From assembly GCA_025526995.1 (NCBI GenBank), contig JAHLKG010000004.1, positions 248,001 through 312,000 on the forward strand: a stretch of DNA of 64,000 bases, in the 5' to 3' direction. The notes under the pieces were generated by a model. The model made no database searches. It was not told the DNA's origin and worked only from the letters and a program-made list of their open reading frames with translations. A program made the position numbers and the translations under genes. How positions within the stretch are numbered: position 1 is the stretch's first letter; the number at the start of each line of letters is the position of its first letter. Positions 36,229 to 46,010 of the stretch are shown piece by piece. This DNA is from Powellomyces hirtus. Lineage: Eukaryota; Chytridiomycota; Chytridiomycetes; Spizellomycetales; Powellomycetaceae.

Positions 36229-38864
36229 CTACGCATCGTCATCATCGCACACAAGAGGGAAGATAAAGTTTTGCAGGAGAGGCACGATTTCGATACCGCC
36301 GAGATCGGCAAAAGCAGCCTGAAACCATCGATCGTGCATAAGGAAATGCTCGCCCCGGTCGGTTTGCGAGCACCAACACGTACCTCGACATCCCTCGTCG
36401 ACCGAGCCGCCCACAGAACATCCTCCCTAAACGCAAACAATGCAGCGGCCGCAACCGCAAACAGCGCCAGCCCATCTCCATCCGGTCCATAACCCAGCAC
36501 GCGGTCCCAGAGGAGTAACACCTGCGCCACGTCCAACACGCCGACAAACGCAAACACGATCCACCGAGCAGCGAGTCGCGCCGGTGGAGCGTGGGCGACC
36601 CGCGCAACGTGGTGGAAAAGCGGCGCCGAGTATTGTTTGATGAGCGATTCAAAGTGCGCGAGGAGGTGCGGGAGAGTGGGGGTTGTGCGGGATGGCTGGA
36701 GGGTGTGTAAGTGAGTGAAGCAGCTATAATATATATAAAAAAGAAATACGACTGGTTTAAAACAAAAGGTGGACGCGGTGATACGTTAGATGGACGTACC
36801 AAACGTAGAGCTCCCGAAACGTCATGTAGGCGCTCTCGGCGTCCGCGTGGAGGAAACATACGGGCATCGCATAGCATGACACGCCCCAGAACGGCAGAAC
36901 GCCGTTCGGCGGATACTTTTTCACAATCACTCGGGGCGTTGCCGGTGCGGTTGTTGGTAGCGTTGTCGTAGTACTTCCCGCTTTACCATTACCTACGCCG
37001 TTATTGTTGCCATTACTGTTATTGTCAGCCGTACCCTCGGCTACGGCTCTGCCCACCGGCGGCAGTGTCGCGCCTGCTATTGACGCTGATTTCGGCGGCG
37101 ATGGTTGTGGTGGTGAATGCGTAGCTTGAGCGGCTGGTGCAGCGGGACATAACCGCGCATCGATCCACTCATCCCGGATCCAAAACAACATCATTTCCTT
37201 CAACACATCCTCAAACACAAAGAACGCGTCGTCGTTCCGGCACTGGCGCGCGTCGGCTTGCACGAGGTGGTCAACGAGAAGCTCGTGTTGGGCGAGCGCG
37301 GCTTTCAGCGGTTTGCAGTATTTTTGGGTCTAGAGAAAAAACACAAACGCAAGGAGGGGCAGTCAATACATGAGTTCTTTCTGCAACCCCCCGTGGCGTG
37401 TAAAGATGAACATGGATATTTTTTGCTCACGTAGGTTGCGGGGTCATCAATGAGTTCGGATTGCAGTAGCAAGTCCCAGAGCCGTGCCCGCAGACAGGTA
37501 GGAACACCTTGTCGCGCATACATGCTTGCGCGCGAGAAACATCGTCGGGAGAGAATCGCTTCGCCGGCCGTGATGCGCGTGTGGAGAAAGTGGGCGGCTT
37601 GGATCGCTGTTTCAGAAACGAGAAAGCACATGAGGTGGGAAAGTGAGACCCGGTTTTTTGCAAGTGCGGGTGTTTGTGCGTGTGTGGTTCTACACTCACC
37701 AGACTCGCTGCTAAATCCAACATCGTCCATTCCAATTTGCTCATACCGCGGGTGCAGCTCTGCATACTTGTACGCGAGTTCCTCAAGGAGGACAGGCGGA
37801 GCAGCGAGGTCGATGGGGATCGAACTCCAAAACGCGCTGAAATCAGGCGGCAATCTACAAGAGAAAAACATCGCCCAAATTAGCAAAAAAATAGAAATGC
37901 ATTGCCTTCTATTTCTCCATACAATCTCTTACGTGTTTCCTCCCGTCCCGAGACCAGCTGGTGGTACTGTTCCTAGTAACGCGTCAAGCAGGTCCTGGTC
38001 GTCGTAGAGGCACACGCGGTCCGGGTCCCGTGGGCCGCCATGCGCGGGTAAGGTGCTGTTGCTGGAGACTGGGGCAGGCGGGTCGTCAGGTCGGGTTGCA
38101 AAGGCGTATTGGAGAAAGATGGCTTCTTCTTGGCGGGTGCGCTACCGACAGAATAAGGGAAGGGATACAAAAAGCTGGTCAGGTCAGGACAGAGGAGACC
38201 ATTGCCAACATTGTCCTGCCCTCTCTTCAATTTCCCGCTACTCACACGTCTAGCTAGCGGCACGTCCATTTCCACCGCCACTCTCGCGACCTGTTTCTTT
38301 GCCGCCGCCATCAACCCCTTCTGCGCCGCATCCAACACCTTGCGGACTCGGGGATCAAGCACCAAATGATCCGTTCGAAACACTGTGCGATCGCTGCTGC
38401 GGGGTGTCCACCACCATTGCACCGGGTGCTGCTGAGCGCGGCTGCTGGAGACTGTTCGACAGGCCAATCGGACATGGTTCTGGATGCGTTGCCCTACACC
38501 CCCTGAACGCTCGAATATCCCTTTTGCGACAGAGGCGATGTCTCGGTGGGCGGGGGACGCGAGCGCTTCGGTCTGTGCGTGTAGTTGCGAATAAGTGGTT
38601 GTTTCTGGAATATACCCTGAAAGAGTGACATCTACACATGACAAGGCTCTTCACCTGGACGAGCTTCTTGAACGCCCAATATGCGGAGTTGCCCCGCAGC
38701 CCGCGTTCGATGGATTTGGCGGCTGCGCGCACGTCGCGGACATCTGCAGGAGTCCCAGGACCTAAGGACAAAAGGCATCCACTATATATGAGCTGGTGCT
38801 AACACAAAATGCACTATGAAAATGGCATCCTACCTGGATCAGTACCAGGATCCACCAGTGACAT
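36229..38864 (-). CDS. TBC1D19: TBC-domain RabGAP, TBC1D19-like
   Basis: Putative GTPase-activating protein for a Rab. Nine exons: 38864-38834, 38761-38655, 38572-38246, 38141-37933, 37854-37700, 37606-37431, 37329-36800, 36723-36384, 36318-36229, 654 aa with all phases closing. Order of blocks: YARQGVPTCLRARLWDLLLQ, FFVFEDVLKEMMLFWIRDEW, a low-complexity Pro/Ser/Thr/Asn/Gly insert of roughly 70 residues, PPNGVLPFWGVSCYAMPVCF, LHADAESAYMTFRELYVW, ARWIVFAFVGVLDVAQVLLL with WDRVLGY after it, and the C-terminal LGGIEIVPLLQNFIF. This is the TBC1D19 pattern, not a canonical TBC: the IxxDxxR arginine-finger motif is not evident (FEDVLKEMM stands in its place), so catalytic activity is doubtful. The exon 2/3 junction is the least certain. 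An acceptor at 38617 would retain more N-terminal residues (GYIPETTTYSQLHAQ) but breaks phase. Confidence 0.88.
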
Positions 38865-40834
38865 GTTAAATTGTGCTGAATAGACACAGGGAGGGTCACA
38901 GAAGGGTTCGAAGGGCACGGAAGCGCATAGGATAAGCTTGTGGTGGCTTAGCTACGCGACTGGAGAATCGCCGTTTTGCACACGAGTGAGGTATTCATCG
39001 CCACACGGCAATGCTGTCTTGGAACCAACTGATAGGGTTCTTGGGAGACACCGCCAATAGCTGGAATCGTACTTGCAAAATGTCTTCGGAGTAAGTCGCA
39101 TCCACACTGATACCCTGCCATCCACATTGCTTGTTCAAACAGCAAGAATGAACCACCAGAAACATAAGGCGGAAGTCCGGCGTGTTTTGAATAAGTGCTT
39201 CAAGCGATTCGGTCCTGATGGGGCATCCAGGGTTGTCATCAACCATCTTCGTGACGCCTCGGAGGCCACTTTTCAGTGGTGGCAACACCAGGGAACGGCC
39301 AAATCTTTCGAAAGACTGTTTGGAGACCTTATCGAATGCAATGCCCCTTGGTACATCATCTGACGCAAGAATCAAACTGGAGCTGGAGAGAGTCCCGCCA
39401 ACGCCCATACCATGATACAACTTGCAAACAACAATTCTTTATTGAGTACCAACAATGTTATGTTGTGTCAGATACTGCAGGCCTGAATCGGACATCACAT
39501 GGACTGCCCACGCACCCTGTCTGGAATCAGTTCGGCAAAACCTAAATGAGCGCGTCTACCATACGTGCAGAGCAGGTCAAAAGCCACAGACAATGAACTG
39601 TATAGCTGACTTTCAGTTGGCTATGTTTATACTACTGTCCGAGGACGGTCAACTGTGTGACTGTCTTACATATATGCCTGGTTTCTGACGATATGACTCT
39701 GCTAGAGTGTCGCACTCCAGCGGAATGGATAGCGAAGAGCCTAACACCATCGTGTCTTTCTTCAACCTTGAATTTATTTCTCCAATGTACAGAAGTATTC
39801 AAACAGCGGGTCCTAATACATGCTACAAAGTTCTTCTATGTTGCACATTGCCGACTTCTGAGGGACGTGGCTACATCATCTACATACTACCGCAGTCTTT
39901 TATAATCCTTTAGCCAACAAGACCTTGCCGGACTTCCAACGTTTGACTCTTCTGGCTCTGAAAGCTGATCCAGCTGCCTTCACAGGTTTTGGCAGCAATG
40001 AGGTTTCTATCCTGCGGACGGCTCCTCATTTCCCTCTTCTGCCACTGCAACCCGATATGTAACATTCAAAGCGCTCGCCGACGAACCAATAACATCCGCC
40101 ACAACGCCCAGTCCGTCACAGACTCCATTATTGATGTGGGCGGACCCATACCGAGGATCTACCTCGTACCCCTTCGCGACACTGTAGAGAATGTTTCGGA
40201 GCTTCTCGGTCAACATGGGCGGTGGCGGGTCAGGCTTTACGGCCGCACACAGGAACTCGCAGATGCCTGTCGCGAGAGGTGGGTTAGACATCCCTTGTCA
40301 GGCACCCGCGTGGGGAAGGCAGTCCAAGACAGCAGGTTGAGCCATTGTCTGCTCTGGGCCGCGGCGCGGGCACGCGGTTCAAGTTCTTGAACAAGGCCTC
40401 GCCTTCTGCTTTCGACAAAGTACTTGGTCTCAATGTTGTCGCATATGCGCTTCAATGTGAGGGTGCGCGGTAGAGGACTCGAATATGAGATCCTGTGGTT
40501 CCCGACGCTATCATCATGCTGCGCGCTGCCACTGTCTTTTGAAGCGAGCGTTTGAGCCACGGCGACTGGAAATGGAACGCAAATCTTCTTTCTGTATATG
40601 ATTTCATGGTGTGCGGAGGGCACCGCCGCTAGCCGCGCCGATCACTGGATCAACTGATCGTGTCGTCGTTCTGACCTTCTGAGATTGCGGAGCTAATGTT
40701 AGTCGATCGGGTTGCACGAGGCCAAATCACTTCTTACCACGGCTACCCTAGCTGGTATAAACTAGTGTTTGTTTCTTCTATTTGTGCGACAACGGCTAGA
40801 TAGACGTGCTATATAGTCCTGGGTACAGCTACAG
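38865..40834. other. 1.97-kb region without a confident gene
   Basis: Contains several small frames on both strands; only the one at 40007-40291 looks faintly protein-like (listed). No repeats or RNA genes recognised. Confidence 0.4.
40007..40291 (-). CDS. Possible short hypothetical ORF or terminal exon
   Basis: 95-codon frame, with reasonable composition and a mildly helical middle (MLTEKLRNILYSVAKGYEVD) followed by a small-residue stretch (VCDGLGVVADVIGSSASAL). No family recognised. The upstream in-frame TGA lies nine bases before the ATG, so it is either a tiny gene or the last exon of a decayed one. Low confidence. Confidence 0.25.
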   Translation of the reverse strand: MSNPPLATGICEFLCAAVKPDPPPPMLTEKLRNILYSVAKGYEVDPRYGSAHINNGVCDGLGVVADVIGSSASALNVTYRVAVAEEGNEEPSAG

Positions 40835-42288
40835 CTACATGACTCTAGGTTTTGTACAGGCAGCGTCTATGATCTTTGATATCCGCCGAAAGTTCAGGCA
40901 GTAGTCCTTGATCTTGCGCCATCTTCGTTGCTTCACAGGTCGACGTGCCAAGGTGAATCCTGTCTGTTCTTGCTCCTTCACCAGTTCGTGCGCCACACCG
41001 GCAGTCACCCCTTGTGCGGTCCCCACAGAGATCTCCAGATAGGACCTGCCCATCACTTGAAACCGAACCTATATACAAATACCTCTATTGTTTGCGAGAA
41101 TGTCGTGAAGATACACCGTTCGAAGCAATCTGCATACTTGTACTCGCGGCTTCGCGCTGAAGCTGTAGGTACAAGCACAAGCTAAGGTGGTCCTCGTCAT
41201 CCAAAACGCTTGGCTCGGCGGCCATGGACGACGTGGCAGAATCGGAGTACTCGGTTATCCAGTCCTCTGAGCTTCCGTCGACAGATAAAGATCGTCTGAG
41301 CGGCGCAAAGCGATCTCCCGCATTTGGGATCGAGCTCTGCCCACGCGTCGGTACCAGCACGCTCCCACGCTGCCCTGCTTTCTTGAACGGGATCGGACGT
41401 CGTGGGTTCGTTGTCGTTCCGTCCAGGGCAGCAGCAGAGGACGTCGTCCTTTCAGGTATTCGCGCCGGGAGATACCGGGACGGGATCACGGCGGCGCCGT
41501 CGAGCGCGGACGCGCCGCGTGGTATGAGGGTTGTCAGTGGGGAAGGGACTGTGCTGGATTCGAGGAGGGAAAGGTGGAATAGGGTTGAAGCGGAGGTCCG
41601 TGGCGGAGGTACTATGTGAATCAAACGGCAGTCAACTTTCAGAACACGATCTTTGGCTCGGTGGCGCCGTGCTGGTGAACTTACCATCGGTCAGTAAGCA
41701 CTCCTCAGCAACGTGTATGAGCGTATACTTGCGTGGACCAACCCACTCACAGCCTTGCCTACGGTTGACACAGCAAACATCCAGATCGTCAACCACCTTT
41801 TTCAGATCTCTATCGACAGTAACGTCCGTGACGCAGATGTCCTCCCTGCACCACGGACAAGTGCTGCTGGTCTTCATCCACCGCCGCACACACGTCGAGC
41901 AGACGCGAGAGTTGCAGCATGGCAATATGATGGGCGTCGCATACACTTGTACGCACAGCGGGCAGGTCACTGATGCTGCAAAGTCCGAGTCGTCCGTATC
42001 AAAAGGGTGAATGTAATTGTAGGCTTGCTGGAATACGGTGGTTGTTGCTGCTGCATTTCGAGAAGCGGTTCGTGGGCTGATGAGGTGTTCGAGTGGTGAT
42101 CCTGGTGGTGGTGGTGATGTTGCTGGTGTAGGTGAGGAAGGGGACAGCCTCCTTGCAAAGGGAAGAGAAGGGTCATTGGCAAATTGAGCGCGGTTGTTGG
42201 CGGTGGCGTGTGTTGCAGAGATGATTGGCTGCGAGAAGCTCCGTTTCGGCTCTACGGGCAGCTTCTTTGAGCGCACGACGGCAACCAT
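40835..42288 (-). CDS. RING-finger protein with TRAF-type zinc finger, probable E3 ligase
   Basis: Three exons, 42288-41685, 41611-41138 and 41055-40835, 432 aa. After a Ser/Pro-rich N-terminus comes a variant RING (about 106-148): CPLC, LPCCNSRVCSTC, CPWC, where Asn/Ser replace the usual His ligand pattern. A linker (VTVDRDLKKVVDDLDV) leads to a TRAF-like zinc finger: CCVNRRQGCEWVGPRKYTL followed by H-x5-C. The middle is low complexity and acidic near DEDHLSL. The C-terminal exon encodes a compact basic end (RRPVKQRRWRKIKDYCLNFRR). The last intron uses acceptor TTTCAAG (41056), the only choice that keeps the frame. Expected to recruit an E2; substrate unknown. Confidence 0.8.
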
Positions 42289-43155
42289 TGTGTTCTATCG
42301 AATCTAAACGTATACGCAGTGGGTGGGAATTTGGAGCATTTACTTGTCGTCAGGAATGAAATGCCGCTGGGAAAGGGGGAAAACCCGGGGAGGTCAGGGC
42401 GATCATGACTCATGGCTGGAGTCGGTCATGCTGGCGTAGTCAGCCGACTCGAATTCTCCCTTAGCTTACGCTATGCTCACGCGATGCTGAAACGCGCGCA
42501 CCAGAAAGGCGTAGTTCAGCCGTTATGGATTTAGGACAGATATGGCAAACCATGCAATCTTGTAAATGAATGGCTGTGTGGTCGACAAAGGTCGAGATTG
42601 CCGTTGTGAATCCAGTTGGTTGCAAAACAGCTGGGAGCAGCCAGATTCTGGAGAGCGGGAGCTTAGGCCGTGCAAGCACGGTCCTATGAACAATACGCCC
42701 GACCAACCACTGGCACCCGCACCTCTTTCAAAACATTAAGCTCACTTTAACATTCGCCTCGCCAAGACAGACCGCACAGACAATGCTCAGCAAGATTCTA
42801 TCAGCAAGATTCTATGACGTAAATTGGAATCACTGGGAGTGAGGAAATATGCGAGTTTTCACGAGCTAACAATGAGCTATTTTGGCCCCTGTCGGGCGCG
42901 ACGGGATTGTCGGTTGGCCCAGAAGGGCTTCCCCCCTGCATTCTTTTGGCCCAGCAAGGCTTCGGGAGCATAAAAAAGGCATAAAAATGAGAGCTACGTC
43001 CCCGGCTCCCCTACCCACCACGGACATCTCTTTCTACGACTATCCCTGCATCAATCGCAAGCAATAAATCTCCGGCAAAACACTAGCCTACTCGCGAATA
43101 ACTTGCTTGGCTGTCTTGAATCTTCCGAAACTCCGACAACCCACAGATATACAAA
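42289..43155. other. Divergent intergenic region, RING protein / secreted protein
   Basis: 867 bp, includes a tandem pair AGCAAGATTCTATCAGCAAGATTCTATG near 42789 and A-rich TATA-like sequence listed separately. No coding frame accepted. Confidence 0.5.
42968..42986 (+). promoter_or_regulatory. Possible TATA-like element of the secreted-protein gene
   Basis: Two CATAAAAA motifs in tandem (GCATAAAAAAGGCATAAAAA) about 170-190 nt before the ATG at 43156. Confidence 0.35.
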
Positions 43156-43590
43156 ATGCACTTTGCCGCCATCGCAAGCATCCTGTTCGCCCTCCTGAGC
43201 GTGCACGTGAATGCTCTGCCTAGAGTTGTCATGAAGCGTGCTCCCGAACCCGCAATGCTAAACCGTCAAGTCCCAAACCGTCCTCAAGTCACCGGAACCG
43301 CGACCGAGGAAGTCGCCACGGCGACAGCTACTGCCACTGCTCCCGCTTCCGAATCCGTCCTTCCTACTCTCATTCCCGCACCCTATGAGTGTCGCCGCGG
43401 AGGATGCAGTTCGGAGCTCTGTGTCTCCGCCGGGGAGAACGCCGTCTTGAGCCCGTGCATCTACAAGCCTGAGTTTGCGTGCTATGCAAAAGCAGAATGC
43501 GGATACGATCCCGTGGGAGGAACTTGCGGATGGCAGCAAACGGAGGAGTTGACCCTTTGCATCGCCGATGCCACCAGCCCAGCACTTTGA
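43156..43590 (+). CDS. Small secreted protein with eight-cysteine domain
   Basis: 144 aa, single exon. Residues 1-20 form a signal peptide (MHFAAIASILFALLSVHVNA), followed by a dibasic Lys-Arg site (VVMKR|APEP) for a Kex2-like protease. A Thr/Ala-rich spacer (TEEVATATATATAPAS), a likely O-glycosylated stalk, leads to a C-terminal domain with exactly eight Cys: ECRRGGCSSELC, LSPC, PEFACYAKAECG, GGTCGW and LTLC. The order C-x4-G-C-x4-C, P-E-x-A-C-Y-x-x-A-x-C, D-P-V-G-G-x-C-G-W-x-x-T is also known from bacterial secreted proteins. Extracellular or wall-associated; function unknown. Confidence 0.85.
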   Translation: MHFAAIASILFALLSVHVNALPRVVMKRAPEPAMLNRQVPNRPQVTGTATEEVATATATATAPASESVLPTLIPAPYECRRGGCSSELCVSAGENAVLSPCIYKPEFACYAKAECGYDPVGGTCGWQQTEELTLCIADATSPAL

Positions 43591-43989
43591 GCGGTCTCAG
43601 CGTCAATCGGGCACTCAAATACCGATGTCACCTTTTTCTTGTAAACATTTTCTTGTTGTCTCGTGTTTTTAAATCCAAAAGCACAATATATCATTTTGAA
43701 TACATCAGTTTGGACCCTGAACGGGTTGACATCCTAACGACCATTCCCGCTCGGTACGCTGTTTCGAAATCCATCCCGGGCCGCACAAGTGAATTTGGCA
43801 CCGTTCCCTTGTATCTCAGAATTGTACAGACACTGGCGTAGAAGCCTCCGAACAGTAGTGCAGGGATTGGTTGAGCCGCTGACATTCGCCGCCCAGGGCC
43901 GCGGCTGGCTGCGCACGCGTCTGTCTTGTTGCCCGCCGTCAAATTTGAGAGAAAGAGCCAAATCATAATTTGAGCCTAACACACACACA
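43591..43989. other. Spacer upstream of CHS5
   Basis: About 400 bp, no features recognised. Confidence 0.5.
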
Positions 43990-44992
43990 ATGCTACAGGA
44001 GGTCACGTCAGTGCAGGTAGCCCTCCAACTTGTTCTTATTGGCGAAGTTACTCCATATTTTGTTTGTCGGCTCTCTTCTCACCCGGCTTCGGTTCTACTA
44101 TTAGTTCACAATCGGCAAGGTCGACGCCGGAATGGCGATGCTGCTGTCGCCTCACCACCACCTGATAGAGTTCCCGTCTCAGATTCTGCCGGTATGTCTG
44201 GGCGCTGGGAGAGAGGAGGATGGACTATGAAGACTGGGGGCGTGTATTATAGAAGCTGGCCGCGAATTAACGAGGATGCCTTTTGGCACGCTCCAAACGT
44301 AGGACGGCGTGACGACAGGCTCGATAATCAACATTACAATCGAGCGCAACCATGAAGAGGAACGGCGACAGGCTGAGGATTTTCTGTCCTTACAAGAGGA
44401 AATTCACCTCTCGTTCTCGCAACCGCCAAAAGTGCCCGAAATCTCGCTGAAGTCAGTGACACAGACGTCGGCCATCATCCATTGGGATGCGCTGGTGCTA
44501 CACGCAGCTGACCTGCGCGGCATCGACGTCTACCGCAACGGTCAACGATTGAACCTGACTGTCGCACCTACCGCTACATCCGTCAAGCTGTCTGGTCTGG
44601 ATGTGTCGCATGAGTACGAAGTATGGATTGACGTGCGCACGTCTGCTGGAGTCCTGCAAAGCAACAAGATCAGAATCAAGACGCACGCCATGGAGAATCT
44701 CACCGGAATTAACGTGTCGTTCGGCTCGTTCGCCACCACCCAGGAAGTGGACCCGCTGATGGATCTTGTCGCTCGCATTGGCGCAAACTTCACCGATGAG
44801 TTGACGACCGACAACACACATCTTGTCTGCACTGTTGCCAAAGGTCCTAAATACGAAAAGGCTGTGGAATGGAACATTCCAATCGTTTCCCCAGAGTTCT
44901 TGAAAGCCTGTCAGGCGCAGGGCAAAATACAGCCTGCGACCGCTTTCTACGTCAGCAATCCGACGTCTGCTAAACCAAGCACAGACAAATAA
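43990..44992 (+). CDS. CHS5: CHS5-type exomer scaffold, short form (FN3-BRCT)
   Basis: Core of the exomer complex, which sorts cargo such as chitin synthase from the trans-Golgi to the plasma membrane. Exons 43990-44016, 44105-44191 and 44303-44992, 267 aa. The N-terminus reads [34 protein letters not shown] and [16 protein letters not shown] (CHS5_N, dimerisation and ChAPs binding). Residues 80-165 form a fibronectin-III fold ([26 protein letters not shown]), and 170-255 a BRCT domain ([36 protein letters not shown]). The long repetitive C-terminal tail of yeast Chs5 is absent, leaving just the conserved core. The first exon of nine codons is inferred from splice signals (GTAGCC donor, CTATTAG acceptor). 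Confidence 0.92.
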
Positions 44993-46010
44993 AGCTGCAA
45001 AGCAGTTCGCAATTGATGTATATATCATAATGAAATTTGGAAAATACGCAAATGAATCTGTTTTTTCTGAACGATCAGAAATACGGAGCCAGGCAATGCT
45101 CACCGAGTATGCGAAGACCTCACTCGTGTTTACAAGTCCAGTCGGGCTACCCGGAAAGGACACCTTGCTGCCTACAATTGAACTGGATTCAAGCAGCAAA
45201 ACCTGGCTCACTGTGGACATGTTTCTCTCATTCAGGGAAATGAATCCAGAGTACCATGCGACGTCTGTTGGGACATTCGTAACCGAAGCCAAAGTTTGTG
45301 GCATGCATTTGAGTCTCTGTTACCGCGCCATGGCACACATGCATATCGTACGCCATGGCGACAAGCTGGACCGCTCTGGACCTGCCTTCCATCTTGGCCA
45401 AATTCCCGCTGAACTGGCGTCAATGGGGCTGCAACCATGCGGTCGCCATCGCCATCTAACTGTGCCGCCATTTAGAAGAAGGCTTGATTTTGTGGTGTCA
45501 AGGACAGGTCGCCCATAGGCATAGGATGGGCTGGCTGAGTGGTTCAAAAATCAGGACAAAGCAATGCGCTTCCAGCACCTGGCCGGGCCGAACCAGCAGG
45601 AAGCTGAGAAGGAGATCGATGACGATCCTGGGGCGGGCGGTATGCGGGGTGACTTTCTGAATGGAACAGGAGATCGCCCTCTATCAACGTGCTCAGTCCC
45701 ATCAACCTCTAACCATGTATTTCACTGCTTGTCTCCTTGCCCTCCTACGCCTTCCACTCCGCGATCCTCTATTGCGAACTCCGACGTGCATTCCGTGGCT
45801 TGAGGTGTGATGCGCAGCACTGGTGAGGCTTAGCACCACACGCGACCAAACGCGCCTTGAGTTACGCAATCGCACCGATACGCCGGGGGTTGCGCCTGAC
45901 GTCAGAGTTCTCTCTCACTTCATAAAAAGAGCGCTACAAGTATCTCCACGTGGAACTTTCTAACGCCATTAAGGTTTAGCTCTCGTTTTCCGCCAAAACC
46001 CATATGAACC
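44993..46010. other. Intergenic region upstream of the channel gene
   Basis: 1.0 kb. Frames at 45030-45518 (+) and 44498-45304 (-) overlap each other and were not accepted. An A-rich TATA-like CATAAAAAGA near 45922 lies about 90 nt before the channel ATG. Confidence 0.45.

Noticed and set aside
38948..39420. 141-codon minus-strand frame and its plus-strand counterpart
   Set aside because: Neither shows a recognisable motif or matching splice signals; a decayed gene cannot be excluded.
44498..45304. 268-codon minus-strand frame
   Set aside because: Lies antisense to the CHS5 FN3/BRCT exon; a shadow of a real gene.
45030..45518. Plus-strand frame with an IVRHGDKLDRSG stretch resembling the RHG motif of histidine phosphatases
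   Set aside because: No further family blocks, no conserved second His region, composition unlike its neighbours and overlap with frames on the other strand; probably chance, at most a relic.
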